Shown in pieces: positions 44,380 to 55,668 of a stretch of DNA of 64,000 bases (position 1 is its first letter; each line of letters begins with the position of its first letter). Position numbers and translations under genes: made by a program. Where the stretch lies: contig NC_062240.1 in NCBI RefSeq assembly GCF_905475465.1, positions 9,191,001 to 9,255,000 on the forward strand. Direction: 5' to 3'. The notes under the pieces are model-generated. The model ran no database searches. It saw nothing but the letters and a program-made list of their open reading frames with translations, and had not been told where the DNA came from. This DNA comes from Pieris napi. Taxonomy: Eukaryota; Arthropoda; Insecta; Lepidoptera; Pieridae.

Positions 44380-44592
44380 CTGACTTTAGTGTGGACTCAT
44401 CCCTAAGGTCGTAGGTTCGAACCCCAGCTGATTGTGGACTACGGTGAAGGAAAATATCGTGAGGAAACCAGCATGCCATAGACCGAAAAAGTCGGCAGAG
44501 TAACAGGCACGGAAGGATGATGACTTCCTATTACAAAAAAACAGAAACTGATACCTGAGTCCCAGACCTAACGGGTTGTAGTTTTACTGAGA
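44380..44592 (+). mobile_element. tRNA-derived SINE, degraded
   Basis: Head damaged (GCCTGACTTTAGTGTGGACT). B box GTAGGTTCGAACCCCAGCTG is intact. Then ACGGTGAAGGAAAATATCG, TGAGGAAACCAGCATGCC, AAAAGTCGGCAGAG, and the end CCCAGACCTAACGGGTTGTAG. Several internal deletions. Confidence 0.75.
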
Positions 44593-45469
44593 TCATAGCA
44601 TATGTTTTACTGAGATCATAAAGAGGAAAGATTTGTATGTTTTTAAGAAACCCAAAACCTACAGAACCGACTTCAAACATTATTTCACCTTCAGAATGCT
44701 ACATTGACTTCTGGCGTTCCACGATTATAACTTAAACCAGACCCAGATGCCATAAGTATGTATATCCGAACCGTCACGACAACCGGCAACGCAAACACTA
44801 ACAGTAGTGTTGAGACTCTACTGTCCCAAATCAAAACATCCCGCGTGAAGTCTCTTGTATTAAAATAAATAATTACCAGTACATAGATGTATTACAAATA
44901 AACATGGTTTATAATTTTACTGGGGCATCAATTTGTTCATGTACGTTTACGAAAACGCCGAGTTTTGTTAAATTAACATGTTTATATTGATTCATTTGGT
45001 TTGATGTCTTATCAAAAAGTTTTTTGCGTTTCAATTATTCGCAAGGAAATTTTAACCCTATGTTAAAGAAATAGAGCTCTTTATTAATTCAATTGGTTTT
45101 TAAATTAAAGTTAAGACCGTCCACGAATGTCAAAGTTATGACGTGTTAGATTGATTATCGGATGGATGTTAAAATACGTTTTATGACTTTAGGAGATTTC
45201 TGTGAATCTGTGGCTTCATAAAATGCCACATAAGTACTAGAAAATGTACCTTAAATTATAAGAAAATATTCTTTCAAATAGGTATTAAACTAGTATGGAC
45301 TTGAGAAGCGGTCTGTGAGCGTATTGGGAACTAAACAGGAACAATCATCGTTAGATTCGAGCTGTCAAAAAGTTAAATATCCAATTGACATATACGACAT
45401 TCATGAATATTTGACAAAACTATCATAAGTCAGTGCTATTGAACGTTCTATCAAAATAAATAAATAAAT
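44593..45469. other. Unassigned DNA
   Basis: A weak CCGGCAACGCAAACAC word at 44782 may be a LINE tail scrap. Nothing else. Confidence 0.4.
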
Positions 45470-45750
45470 CAGGCGCTGCTACCTTTTTATGTCTAGGCCT
45501 CAGATTTTTCTGTATCTGTTTCATGATCATTTTGTTATCTAATAGGCAAGCAGGTAGATAGGATCACCTTTCTGTGCCTGACAGTCTTCTTGGGCCTAGG
45601 AAAGGTTTCTTCCCGTGTTTTCCTTCACCGTTCGAGCGAATGTTAAATGCGCACATAGACAGAAAGTCCATTGGTGCACAGCAGAGCATTGAACCTACGA
45701 CCTCAGGGATGGGGGTTGCACGCTGAAGCCACTCGACCAACACTGCTCGG
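45470..45750 (-). mobile_element. tRNA-derived SINE, near full-length
   Basis: Minus strand: GAGCAGTGTTGGTCGAGTGG head, GTCGTAGGTTCAATGCTC (B box with one change), TTCGCTCGAACGGTGAAGGA, then a deletion at the GTCGACGG segment, and AAAGGTAGCAGCGCCTGA tail. Confidence 0.85.
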
Positions 45751-46177
45751 TCGTTTTATGTTTGAATAAAATCTAAACAATAATGACTACATTTAATTAT
45801 TATTCGCATTACGGCCAGGAAAGATGTGTGCCGCCCTATCTTACGATTACATTAGGTATGTATTTTAATATTTATCATAAAAGACATAGGTTTGGCAAGC
45901 AGTGATCTGTTTATTCTGACGTTACGGGACTTGACGTTGGGATGTTAAAAACGGATGCTGCTCCTATACCGTAGTTCCATGCGAACTGTAACATTATAAA
46001 GGTGATAGTCCAATCTAAGCAGGGCTATAAAAAAAGTACCGTATCGTGATATATCATGCTTTGATATTATTAAAACTAGGAAGACTGTGATATTTTTTTG
46101 AAATATTCAACATTTTTCAAGCCTTAGAATTTAGCTAGTCTCTATAATCTAATTTATAGCTCGAGTATGTGAATAAA
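45751..46177. other. Unassigned DNA
   Basis: GGCCAGGAAAGATGTGTGCC (45814-45833) resembles the right end of the 5528-5976 MITE and may be a solo TIR remnant. Otherwise nothing. Confidence 0.35.
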
Positions 46178-46452
46178 TAAATCAGTGGCGCTACAACCTT
46201 TTTAGGTCTAGGCCTGAGAATTCTGTATCTGTTTCTTGATCATTTGTAATAGACAAGTAGGTGAACAGCCTCCTGTGCCTGACACACGCCGTCGAATTTT
46301 TGGGTCTAAGGCAAGCCGGTTTCCTCACGATGTTTTCCTTAACCGTTCGAGCGAATATTTAATGAGCACATAGAAAGTCCATTGGTGCACAGCCGGGGAT
46401 CAAACCTACGACCTAACGGATGAGAGTCGCACACTGAAGCCACTAGGCCCAA
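46178..46452 (-). mobile_element. tRNA-derived SINE, near full-length
   Basis: Minus strand: GGGCCTAGTGGCTTCAGTGT head (first bases missing), GTCGTAGGTTTGATCCCC B box, TTCGCTCGAACGGTTAAGGA, ATCGTGAGGAAACCGGCTTG, TTCGACGGCGTGTGTCAGGC, and AAAAAGGTTGTAGCGCCACT with ATTTATT at the left. Confidence 0.88.
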
Positions 46453-46554
46453 GTACATAATTGACAAATACATATATTGTTCTTTATCCTAACTGTTCGG
46501 TCACGTAACGGTTTATACGATAATTAATACGAAATTCCACCCGTATCACCTCGA

Positions 46555-46782
46555 CGTCCGTCGCTCCACAACTGAGTGTGTTTTAAGGCAGTTTTTGCCG
46601 CGCCCCACCACTATATGGAGCCCACTAAAGTATTTCAGTAAGAAAATAACGTACCAATTCTTAAAAGGCCGGCAACGCACTGGCAGCCCTCTGCTATTGA
46701 GTGTCCATAGGCGGCGGTAACACTTGACATAAGGTGAGCCTCATGCCCGTTTGCCCCCTGTTTTATATAAAAAAAGTGAATT
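46555..46782 (+). mobile_element. LINE 3' end (AAAGGCCGGCAACGC family) with pol remnant
   Basis: CAGTTTTTGCCGCGCCCCAC then ATATGGAGCCCACTAAAGTATT corresponds to the CRT---W--LP-EVF part with deletions. Then ACCAATTCTTAAAAGGCCGG, GTCCATAGGCGGCGGTAACA, GCCCGTTTGCCCCCTG and an A-rich end. Confidence 0.7.
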
Positions 46783-47324
46783 TGTTTTTAGAATTAAAAG
46801 TAATGTATCCCTTAAAAGGATTGAAATATATCGTCCATGGATGTGAACCCTAAAACAATTAACGATGTCACTTCCGGTTTTACCTGTAACGACCTAACTG
46901 TACATGCGTGTTATTTAGTAATAGCAACACATTGCTACAATAATTAATAACTCTTACCATTATGGAAAAAATCTTGCAAAATGCTGTGTCAAAAATATGA
47001 AGAGCGTGGAAATCCTACTAATGTAAGGATCCTTGACCATTCAGTAACCACTAACTGGTCTGCCCGAAGGCCTGAGTAAAAGTCGAGAAGTTATATTATA
47101 TCCTTAGCGACCGGAATTTGGACCGTGATCCAGGGTATGACGTCATCGTAGTGATTTCTAGGCACAGATTGTAGATATCGCTTCACAGACTAGAGCAATA
47201 GCCATATTTAAGGCGGGCGTTACTTAACACCTATATCTAATATCATTCCTTTTTCAAAGCAAGCAGGCCTGTCTTGCTATAATATATATATATACTATAG
47301 GTATAAAAAGGGTGCGTATACTTA
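46783..47324. other. Unassigned DNA with CRE-like site
   Basis: GGTATGACGTCATCG at 47134-47148 holds a full CRE/ATF palindrome in an even-composition stretch (47000-47200). No frame or repeat. Confidence 0.35.
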
Positions 47325-47790
47325 TGTCCGCGCGTAAGAAGTTATACTTCTATGGCATTATTAAAAATAGTTTTTGATTGCATGCAAATAATTAATTACA
47401 ATTAAATATTCAAAGACTGGAATAGTCAATAAAGTTCAGTTTACATTTGAAAAATTAAATAAATATTATATTTATATTTATTATTATTTTCTAATATTAA
47501 TTAGTATTGATTTAAATATTCAATTTAAATCATTTCTGATTATAATTCAGACGTACATATAAAATTCGCACTTGTATAATGAAAACAAAATGAAAACACG
47601 TGTTTTAAATGTAGAAACTCAAAGCATGTGGATAAATATTATAAATATAAATACACAGTGAACAGAGGCGGCGTGCGTGCCAACATGCGCCACTAACTTC
47701 ATTCTGTTAATTTTGTGTCACGGTGCGCGCGCATCGTAAAATTTCACTCTCATCAATTTTTCATAACGCGCGTAAAGAAGTATAACTTCA
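47325..47790 (-). mobile_element. Unclassified GAAGTTATACTTC-family element, copy B
   Basis: On the minus strand it starts GAAGTTATACTTCTTTACGC then GCGTTATGAAAAATTGATGA, GAGTGAAATTTTACGATGCG and CGCGCACCGTGACA. It ends AGAAGTATAACTTCTTACGC then GCGGACATAAGTATACGCAC. It is longer than copy A, with an AT-rich middle and no transposase frame. Confidence 0.6.
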
Positions 47791-47882
47791 AAAAGTCACT
47801 CGGTAATATTGCCAGATTTAGCATTTGGAATATTGAGCCAGCGGTTTCTCAAGCATCGCTAGTCAAAGTTATATACATATGG

Positions 47883-48082
47883 TCACGTAGGTTCGATCCC
47901 CGGCTGTGCACCAATGGACTTTCATTATATGTGCGCATTTAACATTCGCTTGAACCGTGAAGGAAAACATCGTGAGGAAACCGGCTTGCCTTAGACCCAA
48001 AAAATCGACGGCGTGTGTCATGAAATAGGTACAGAAATCTGAGGGCCAGACCTAAAAGGTTGTAGCGCTACGGATTTATTAC
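47883..48082 (+). mobile_element. tRNA-derived SINE, A box lost
   Basis: It begins at CACGTAGGTTCGATCCCCGG (B box intact), then ATTCGCTTGAACCGTGAAGG, ATCGTGAGGAAACCGGCTTG, ATCGACGGCGTGTGTCATGA (deletion to the AAATAGGTACAG segment), and CCTAAAAGGTTGTAGCGCTA. The plus frame 47715-47942 ends within it. Confidence 0.85.
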
Positions 48083-48574
48083 TTATCCATTAAGTTATAT
48101 TAACTGTTTGCTCAAAAAGGCGGCTTAAAACAAGTGAATCTAATGACACAGAATACGACGCGCTTCCCGCAATTTCCTTACAAATTAGACCGCACATAAC
48201 CGAACGAACCATTAACCGATAGCGTGCATCTCAATATTCCTTTCACGAACATCATACACCATTTGGCTAAAGGGCGGTTAGAAAACATTGCGGATAATTG
48301 CAGTTTAAGTCATAACACGGTTTTTAAACTAATTACGTAACTTCGTGCATATTGTTCATAATTTTGGTCATTATTGGCCTAATATGTGAGAGTTTCGTTA
48401 CTTATGAGATAACGAGACACGCTACTTTGTTAACGAATTTTCGTTAATGTTACCTGATCCTAATTTGCATTTAATTTACATATAACTATAGTATGCAATA
48501 CATATAAGTATAGTTTTCATAAACTTAAAAAAGTACTATGTTGTCGCCACATTAGTATCAAATTGAGGGTTCAA
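48083..48574. other. Unassigned, even-composition DNA at 48120-48330
   Basis: GAATACGACGCGCTTCCCGC, AGACCGCACATAACCGAACG and GGCTAAAGGGCGGTTAG stand out from the AT-rich flanks. Candidate conserved element. No frame. Confidence 0.3.
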
Positions 48575-49040
48575 CTCTTACTTTGTTACATCTGGCCAGT
48601 AGCATATACGGCTGTGAGGCATGGACTATTAAAGAAGACACAAAAAGACGCCTCGAGGCTTTTGAGATGTTACCGTTGCATGCTTCGCATCAGCTGGATC
48701 CAAAGAGTGACGAATTAAAGAGTCCTTCAACGAATACGGAATATCTCAGACATTTTTCGTCATCATCGATAAGACTTGTTGCAACCTATAATGCTGGGCA
48801 AAATTCAAGGCAAGTGACGGGCTGATAGAGGAAGTAGTCGTGGTTGCGAAACGTACGGGAGTGGACCGGCATCACGAGCGCCGAGGAGCTAAAAAGATAC
48901 CCAATTCAAGGCAATTCAAGTCGTTAACAGACAACCTTTAGCAATAATGTGGTATCAGAAGAAAGTAAGGAATAAATAAAACTAAAATAGGATGGAAAGA
49001 GTCGGAGGAGGCCTTCTCCCGGACAGGGGCCGCATCTTAG
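48575..49040 (+). mobile_element. RTE-type LINE relic: long pol C-terminal segment
   Basis: It reads YGCEAWTIKEDTKRRLEAFE, then M and (after shifts) RHFSSSSIRLVATY and LGKIQGK. Further on comes WLRNVREWTGITSAEELKR. YGCEAWT-----RL-AFEM and W--NV-EWTG--SAEEL are strong RTE-type signatures. Several frameshifts and stops. The end GGAGGAGGCCTTCTCCCGGA is the usual 3' border. Confidence 0.85.
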
Positions 49041-49639
49041 ATTAATAATATTATATTAATTTTTCTACGTCAATAAGATACCAAAGGCATACCATTATTA
49101 TAGTTAGCAATACTAAAAACTTTATTAGTTACTCGTCCAAATCAAGACACAGGTAGTGCGAAAAATGCTACCTGACTCTTTCAGTAGCAGAGAATTTACC
49201 TAAAGTGAATTAAGACGAGTGTCCACTCTTACTATCATTTCTTATCTGTGCAACAATTCAAGGACAGTTTTTGTACTTGTTTTTTTTTATAAATCTTGTG
49301 TTTGTGATGTCATCTGTCAAATTGTTTTTTTTGCATGACGTATGACGTTTATGACAGCGTTCTAGGTGTCTTTGTAGTGTTCTTTTTACTTATGACATGT
49401 TTCTGAATACATTCAATATTCATTTGTAGAAGGAATATAAATGTTCACTACCTTAATCTCATTGTAATTGAATGAGTAAAAGAAAGAAAATCAAAGATAT
49501 TTAGGTACATATACAAACCTTAATAAGTAAATTTAAACTATATCTAACAATGACGCAAAATGCACCTGAACCACACTTATATGTAGAAGACTTTTAAAGC
49601 CTAAATACTTAGCATCTGATTATTTTAAGTTCATTTTTA
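49041..49639. other. AT-rich unassigned DNA
   Basis: Nothing recognised beyond three TGACG words at 49334-49353. Confidence 0.45.
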
Positions 49640-49774
49640 TATTTAGTGATTATCTTTATAGGAAAACCAACATCGAATATACCAAGCGCCTTATTTAGCC
49701 ACGAAGGTGGTAAAACTTGCCATCTAGCATTATTGTTTTATCAATATGTAGGAGTCCAAAAGCAGACAGTATGT

Positions 49775-49935
49775 CTAGATTGCGCTCGCGCAGGTAGTCA
49801 TGAATGGTCGTGGCGTCCCGCGGCTCGTGAGTTATGTGCGCCCCCGCGGCGCGCCCTGCCTTCACACCTCGGGCCGCGTGTGGTCTCTTGCTTTACGAGA
49901 CGGCCTGGGCTGCTGAGCACGCGGTCCAGTTTATG
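49775..49935. promoter_or_regulatory. GC-rich CpG patch, possible exon or promoter
   Basis: GCGTCCCGCGGCTCGTGAG, GCGCCCCCGCGGCGCGCCCT and GGGCCGCGTGTGGTCTC form the most GC-rich stretch of the window. A plus frame (49646-49939) and a minus frame (49798-50061) are both open, as expected of GC-rich DNA. Neither has a family motif. TGTGGTC is Runx-like. Confidence 0.3.
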
Positions 49936-49939
49936 CTGA

Positions 49940-50879
49940 AGAGACATAGTTTTAACTGGGCTGAAGGTACCTTCATTCAGAAATAAAAAATTAAAATATA
50001 AATCGCTAAAATTCATAAGAGGATTGGTATGGAGGAGGATGCAGTATGAAATTTTAAACACACTTAAGAAAATTAAGGAGAAAACTAAGCCAAGTTGATT
50101 GAGTAATATTTAATATTTACCTAGATATTTGCAACACCGTAACAACATTTGAATTTTTGGAATGAAAACCAAACATTTTCTTGCCAAAAATTCAGTAAAA
50201 TCCAGACTAGAACATAATAAAAGATGAATCTAGTGATTATTATATATTTTTTATATTGCATAACACCAACCATACCGGACCTAAATCTTCGTACTGCGTC
50301 CTGCTATTACAATATTGGTCGCATTACTGTATACTTGATATTGAAATTATTTTATTTCTCAGACTTATTACGACCTGCCCGATACTCGGCCCCCGTTTTT
50401 ATTAGACAGGAAGGAAATTCTAACGTTCAATATACTAGTTTTATTTATTTGAATGTCCAAGTATCGATCCGGTTTCTGTTCCACCGTTTTATAGTACACT
50501 AGTCGTATTATGTTACAGGATTTTATGTCATATAACTCAAAATATGACAGATAAGCAATCATTTGGATTTATTAAATGCATTAGAGGCATTAAAAACCAG
50601 CTCTTTTAAACCTGAGATCCGTTGTAGGGATATTTTTGATTTGTAAGTGCGATACAGCCTTTAATGAAGGCTTAATATTTCTGGATGGTAATTCGTTTAG
50701 AAATATAAATATATAAACGATTTAGCAGACTAATACTGAAAATCTTTACTGAAAATTGTTTATGTACAATATTTTTTTAGTCATTTCTTTCATACCAAAC
50801 GTACAATGACCACTATTTAAGCCTTGACTTGTTTAAGCTATCGCGGAATTTTCATAGCGCTAAATCACCGGCATCATGA
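49940..50879. other. AT-rich unassigned DNA
   Basis: A 92-codon plus frame (50224-50502) starts with hydrophobic residues, MNLVIIIYFLYCI. It has no motif or splice support. Confidence 0.35.
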
Positions 50880-51100
50880 GCACACCCCACATACACACCA
50901 TCACGTACATACCCTCACTTTCACCATCACACAACACAGCAGAATTAGGTAATAATTAGTTAATTCTATTGAGTATTTTTTATTGATTGAACCTTTTTAT
51001 ATATTATGTACTTATTCCATCTTTGACTGTTTCTTTAGTATAATTGTTTTTTGTTGTATATAATTTTTAGATGTAGGATTACGTAATAAATAAATAATCT
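50880..51100 (+). repeat. Dispersed repeat pair, copy 2 (ACATACCCTCACTTTCACC)
   Basis: It shares TACATACCCTCACTTTCACC, ATCACACAACACAGCAGAATT, TATTGAGTATTTTTTATTGATTGAACC and the TGTATATAATTTTTAG end with 38480-38665. It ends in AATAAATAAATAA, so it is probably a LINE 3' UTR. Confidence 0.5.
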
Positions 51101-53299
51101 ATCAATACGCTAATCTTTGCAAATTGAAGTAATAATAAATGCTGAAATATCAGTGATTTAATTGTTAAAACACAACACAGTCAAGGTTTGCAATGGGCCT
51201 GTCAATTACGTATCGTTCAAGGAGTTTTACAAAAATAAAGGCACATACCAATGGGCTTTCATTACTAAGCAATTAAAAAATATATATTGTTTAAATTTTC
51301 ACATTCATTTTCCCCATTTTATACATTTTTAATGCATGCATCTTACTGAGTTGCGGTGAGGCAACGTGAAGCCGCCTTATTTATCACCAACCCACTGTCC
51401 AAGCGATTTATGCCCGCAGGAAATCACTGCTTTTATTTTACACGGATTTTTATTTGGCTCCGCTTTATTTGAGGACGGAAAACATTATAAATAACTGTTA
51501 TAACAGTAACTTACCTTATAGATTATTTCAACGTTAAGTTCGTTTTGCTTAAACTAAAGTGTGTAACAAATTGTCCCTTGAAAAACTTTCTTAAGAAATC
51601 TTAAATGTTCTGTCACATTCATTTGTTTTATAAGTGATACGATATGATTACATAATACATATTAGAATGATAAGTATAAAAGTAGCCTAAATTATTTTCC
51701 AATTTATCTGTTTATAAAATAAATATATTTATTATTCACAAAATATATCAACCCTACTCCAGCTCAAGGTTCAAAAAAAAAGTCTAAAAATCACACTCCT
51801 TTGGATATTATTAATTACTTCCTTGTTTGTTGGTTTGTTAAACAATGTAATAGATATAGTAGTATTAGTTTACGTAACTACGTAATTTAATACGTTTATA
51901 ATTTAAGTAATACATAGTACGTTTTTAATTAAAGTAAAAAATTGTTTCGGCCCCCTATTTTATTTCAAAACCGATTAAAAAACTACACGTGAAACAGGTG
52001 TAGAAATCTGCATCTAACTGTTTATGGAATCTCCATTTTTTTGTATAGCAACTCATGTGGTAACCCTGAGTACTATAGGTATGCAGATGTACTGTGGATT
52101 GTGATGTATGCGCTTGCGCCGTCAAAGTGTGGGGGCGTCGAGTGCGTGCAATTTATTGAATGGCTACTTGTGTTCAATTATTTAGCACGTAGCTACTGAC
52201 CAAGGTTTTTTTAATATTGGACAGGATATTTTTTATACTATTATTTATATATTTTTTATAAAATTAGTATATAATCTGTTATTGGAAGTAAATAATACCT
52301 AAATATATCCATCAAAATATTGACTTTTATACAATATACAATACAATATACAAAACGGTCACAAATTAGTCATAGTCTCTGTTTGTCTAATCCTAATACT
52401 AAGTTTGAGTTTGATTTTGTCGGAAACTGTTTTATTTAAGTATAATATACGTGTATTTGTGTAATTTCAGAATGATATTAACACATAAAAACTTGACGTC
52501 TGTTTTGTGTTTACAGACGTGGTACGTCTTAGGGACTGGTGCGACGCCATCTTGCCGTTAAAAACAACAATTTGTATAGGTGTACTTAGTCACTAATAAA
52601 TAATTTCTCTTTTATTTGCTTAAAGTATGTTACATAACACAAAAAGATAATTTCTGTGTTTTCTTACGTTTTATAAATGAACTCAAGGGCCCATTATTGC
52701 AGAGAAGTAGGAAATATTACGAGCATATAAAATCGGTGACAGGCGACAGCAAGTAAAATGACAGTGAAAAACGCGAACAACCCGAGCCAAGCAAGATTAA
52801 ACCCCGTTCGTAGATTTCATTTGCAGATTTCATTCTCTTAGATTAAGTTGCAACTCAGGCCGGCACATTGTAAGCTTTTCATGAGAAATAACCAGTGTAT
52901 GGCCAGTTTGCATAAAGCAGGTCCTCGGAGATCGCCACCTGATATTAAAAATTTCATGTAGGTATGTTGATGGCAATTTGCGTGTTACACTTTTTCTGCC
53001 GGATGAATTTTGGAGTCTACACTACTAACAAATTTTTTTAAGTTTAAGGTTATTAATGTTATCTATAACTAGCCATATAAACATCGGACAGCTATGATAA
53101 CAATTTTTATAATATTCTGTATGTTCATATACGTAATAAGTACGTACGTACCTACGTAAACTTATCCCCACAGACTACACGAGACTTAAATGAATGTATA
53201 TCCGAAAAAACATGATCTACCAAAGAAACATTTTTATGTATGTAGTTTCAATTTATTTCAAAAGCAACAAAAACATAAAACAAATAAAAACAATTTTAA
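51101..53299. other. Mostly single-copy-looking DNA
   Basis: Even-composition patches at 51340-51480 (GTTGCGGTGAGGCAACGTGA, with Hox-like TTTATT/TTTATG words), 52080-52150 and 52720-52960 are candidate regulatory DNA. No frame or dispersed repeat was recognised. Confidence 0.3.
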
Positions 53300-53412
53300 A
53301 GTTAATAGGCCGGCAACGCACTCGCGAGCCCTCTTGCATTGAAAGTGACCATGGGTAGTGTACATGTCCAGTGGTATAACATCAGGTGAACCTCCTGTTC
53401 TATAAAAAAGTA
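53300..53412 (+). mobile_element. LINE 3' tail (AAAGGCCGGCAACGC family)
   Basis: AATAGGCCGGCAACGCACTC, GCGAGCCCTCTTGCATTGAA, GTGACCATGGG, then ACATCAGGTGAACCTCCTGT and TCTATAAAAAAG. Confidence 0.65.
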
Positions 53413-55622
53413 AAAGTAATACCAAATTTCAATAAATATGTACAGTAGAATCGTCTACACAGGTATAAAATAGTTTAATACTTGAGAAAACTTGGACAAC
53501 TCAATGAACGACGCTAGTACAAGGTCTACGAACGAGATTAATTGGGGTGGTATCCTATAATATCTCGCTAATAACCACCAATATGTTACCGTGCCTGATA
53601 ACACGTTCCACGTAAGCGCGGTAGGCTTAAGGTATCGTGTTAAGAGGCTTCTGTACCACAGATCCAATCTTGTTAAACAAATCGCGTTATGCTCAGTAGG
53701 TGCGATTGAGTTATTACATCTTCCTGTTGGGCTACTTGTTTTTGTAGGCGGTTGTTTTTATTAATTATACACCATAAATAATATTTTATGTAACGCGATA
53801 CGTGCGCGATGGGTTTACGATAGGAAGGGATGGCATTGTATACTTGTTCATTAGTCAACTGTATATCGATGGCTATTGTCTTTGTCGTATTTGATTGATT
53901 TGTGCGGTGGGTCATATCAATTCTGGCCTTGTACGTTAAATGTTAGTCTTCAAATTGTTTTATTTTTTTAGTATTAGAAGGCAAACGCTAAAAAAGAGAC
54001 ATCGCAGCCTATGGACATCTATTTTAGTGGGTGCGTTAACTGTCTATAATTATTGCTGTTTATTACTTTACTTCTTCGAGTTTTTAGTTTTTATAGTTAA
54101 GAGCTGAAAGCGGGCTGGAAATGACAACTGTTTTTGAAATGAAGACATTTAACACCAATATACTGAAAATTATTACCGCGTAAATGCTTTAAGTGAAAAA
54201 TAAGACAGCATTACTCGTGGTCTCATTATGTAGCCCAGGACATGCCACATTACATTCCTTTAAATCTGTTGCGTCAGCCTGGAGCGTCCCACGTGTACCG
54301 CAAATAAGTCCCAAGTTGTCATTACGGTCCATTACCGATACTAATACTGCACGGTGGTGCACGACATGACGAAATCATTTCATAAAATTGTTCGCGTTTA
54401 AAAAAGCGCGCGCATTTTTTTAGGTTAGTGCTGTGTTACTCTGTGATACTGTCAGAAATATTATCTGTGGTTTAAATTTAATTTTGATGACTGTTTAGTA
54501 TTGGGAATAAATATTAACGATTTAATGTGTACATGTTATGATAGAACTATTAAATATGAGTGTATAAATAATTTTAAAAAATTGAAAAGATTTAAATAGT
54601 ATCTTGGGTGAGTCAAAGACTACCAAAATAGATGGTACATATTTTGAAACAAAAGAGAAAAAATCACAACGTAATATTAATTCTTAATTACTATTAAATA
54701 TAAAACTATAATGTTAGCTTTGAATATTTTAAAATACATCTACTCACAGCGTCGCTATAACCATCCTCTCATTTCTCAATCTCATTATTGTCTCATTTAA
54801 GCTTATAACCTTAAGATATGTATGTTCGGTACCCCAAATGACCCCAAAACCGCACTCCTACCCCATAGAGAAGACACCCTCGATAGTGATGGATAGTATT
54901 GATTAGGCACGTCACATTAAAACGGTTTTGGGTCGGAAATCGCGACGTCCGTCGAACACATGTCGATTTCAATCAGTCGATTAATGTTCGCCGCGGGTCG
55001 ACTCCTTTGATACATCTATCGTTCCTTACGTAATTACTTTAAATAATTAAAATTTGAATATTTGATGTTATACTGGCTTCCTTATATGGGTTGGATATAA
55101 TTTTTTGCATAATTTTATTTCATTTAATATATTATTTTATTTAATAATTTTGTTGTCTTTATTAGAATATATTTTTATGCCTGTCGCTTTGATTCTTGGG
55201 TGTAAAGGTGACATTCAGAGTCGCGATTTAGTGTAATAGACTTACGGACTAAGTAGGTACTAAAGCACAACTGACCTCACGACCTCAAACTTAATAATCA
55301 GGCCTATTACTTATTAAATATTGTTTTAAATATCTATCAATTTAAAAAATACTTATTTTAATTGCAGTGGTCTATATAAAACAAGCCAAATATCTATAAG
55401 ATGCCGTAACATCGTAATGTACCAGGTGGAATATAGATTGTGTGTATCTTTATCTATACAAGTTTTTAGAAGACGCTAAATACTTATTAACTAAATAACC
55501 TCAATTTGTAAAATATAAGTTATAATTTCAAAAAGATTGAATAAAAATACTCCAAATTGTGAAAGAGCCTTTAAAGATCATAATATAAATCTTATTTAAC
55601 ATATTCGTTTCTCTCATTTCAG
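53413..55622. other. Unassigned DNA, repeat-poor
   Basis: Two adjacent minus frames (53455-53667 and 53673-53915) lack motifs and splice sites. Even-composition patches at 54220-54420 (CACGTG, GCGCGCGC) and 54900-55030 (CGCGGGTCGACTCC, ATTAATGTTC) may be regulatory. They would be intronic if the exon at 55623 belongs to a gene extending leftward. Confidence 0.3.
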
Positions 55623-55668
55623 ATTCTTCTCGGAATCATTCAGTGAAGATCACAATATGGAGAAGTGA
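55623..55668 (+). CDS. Candidate terminal coding exon, gene unknown
   Basis: A strong polypyrimidine tract and acceptor (TTCGTTTCTCTCATTTCAG, ending 55622) precede one base that completes a codon. Then follows FFSESFSEDHNMEK and stop TGA (55666-55668). The acidic, Ser-rich, hydrophilic end looks like a genuine C-terminus. One alternative phase is also open further (to TAG at about 55744) and the third stops at once. AT-rich DNA with AATAAA at 55750-55755 follows, as expected for a 3' UTR. The gene cannot be identified from 14 residues. Confidence 0.45.

Noticed and set aside
44772..44835. CCGGCAACGCAAACAC word as another LINE tail
   Set aside because: Only a single ~16-base match; later blocks of the family are absent.
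53455..53915. Two adjacent minus-strand ORFs considered as one gene with a frameshift
   Set aside because: A real stop and different phase separate them, with no motif in either part and no intron that joins them.
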